Source: Anammoximicrobium sp964645045
Lineage (GTDB): Bacteria; Planctomycetota; Planctomycetia; Pirellulales; Pirellulaceae
Length of the DNA stretch: 64,000 bases
Reading direction: 5' to 3'
NCBI GenBank assembly: GCA_964645045.1
Contig: CAZXYZ010000011.1
Location: 74,692 to 138,691, forward strand
The DNA itself is not shown here. Numbering within the stretch: position 1 is the first letter of the stretch. The text below holds more notes on this DNA, generated by a model. The model worked only from the letters and a program-made list of their open reading frames with translations. It searched no databases and was not told the origin of the DNA.

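Noticed and set aside
1..64000. tRNA or rRNA genes
   Set aside because: I saw no segment with a convincing tRNA cloverleaf or rRNA sequence, though short tRNAs could be missed by eye.

Overview
The window looks like chromosomal DNA of a planctomycete, probably of the Pirellulales/Rhodopirellula type. This is inferred from family content, not from a phylogenetic marker. The supporting features are GC-rich genes, a Ser/Thr kinase fused to WD40 repeats, an FHA/kinase-like protein, an ECF sigma factor, a DUF1598-like protein, a cytosolic GAF region fused to a HlyD-type adaptor, several families of intergenic palindromic repeats, and a giant surface-type protein whose N-terminus carries a LEPR-XLL motif (LEPLEDRRLL).

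Bases 1-31,200 hold ordinary single genes and small operons. A heparinase II/III-type lyase runs off the left edge (minus). Then come a secreted clan-A glycoside hydrolase and trpC (plus), an MFS transporter and a sulfotransferase (minus), a DUF1598-like membrane protein (minus), an FGGY sugar kinase and a membrane-anchored trypsin-like protease (plus), and a GAF-HlyD fusion (minus). A relic of a REP-associated tyrosine transposase (RAYT) and a small lysine-rich protein follow. Next is a divergent pair: an FHA protein whose kinase domain has lost catalytic residues (minus) and a membrane protein that keeps only a kinase N-lobe (plus). Two tatA-type genes, a secreted LRR protein, an APC-family permease and a methyltransferase with a signal peptide follow (plus). 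The last group (minus) is an active-looking kinase with WD40 repeats, an Rpn/PD-(D/E)XK nuclease and an ECF sigma factor. Many gaps carry palindromic or tandem repeats of several families.

Bases 31,396-64,000 are one open reading frame with no stop codon in any stretch I read; it is still open at the right edge, giving at least 10,868 codons. It encodes a giant secreted or surface protein. Three super-modules of about 7.2-7.5 kb each begin with an Ig-like domain, then a conserved linker (FDGLNRL), then a beta-sandwich-like module repeated two or three times with nearly identical DNA, then a conserved 'DFARTV' domain, then long beta-helical/hemagglutinin-like repeats. The three repeated modules differ from each other but sit at the same architectural position. 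In the second super-module the Ig-like domain is split by two tandem fibrinogen-like domains. The last 15 kb is mainly beta-helix with several autotransporter-type beta-strand repeats.

The most unusual content is the giant gene with its independently amplified modules, the pair of degraded kinases, and the REP-like repeats beside a dead RAYT gene. Functions are inferred from motifs read by eye; no database search was possible.
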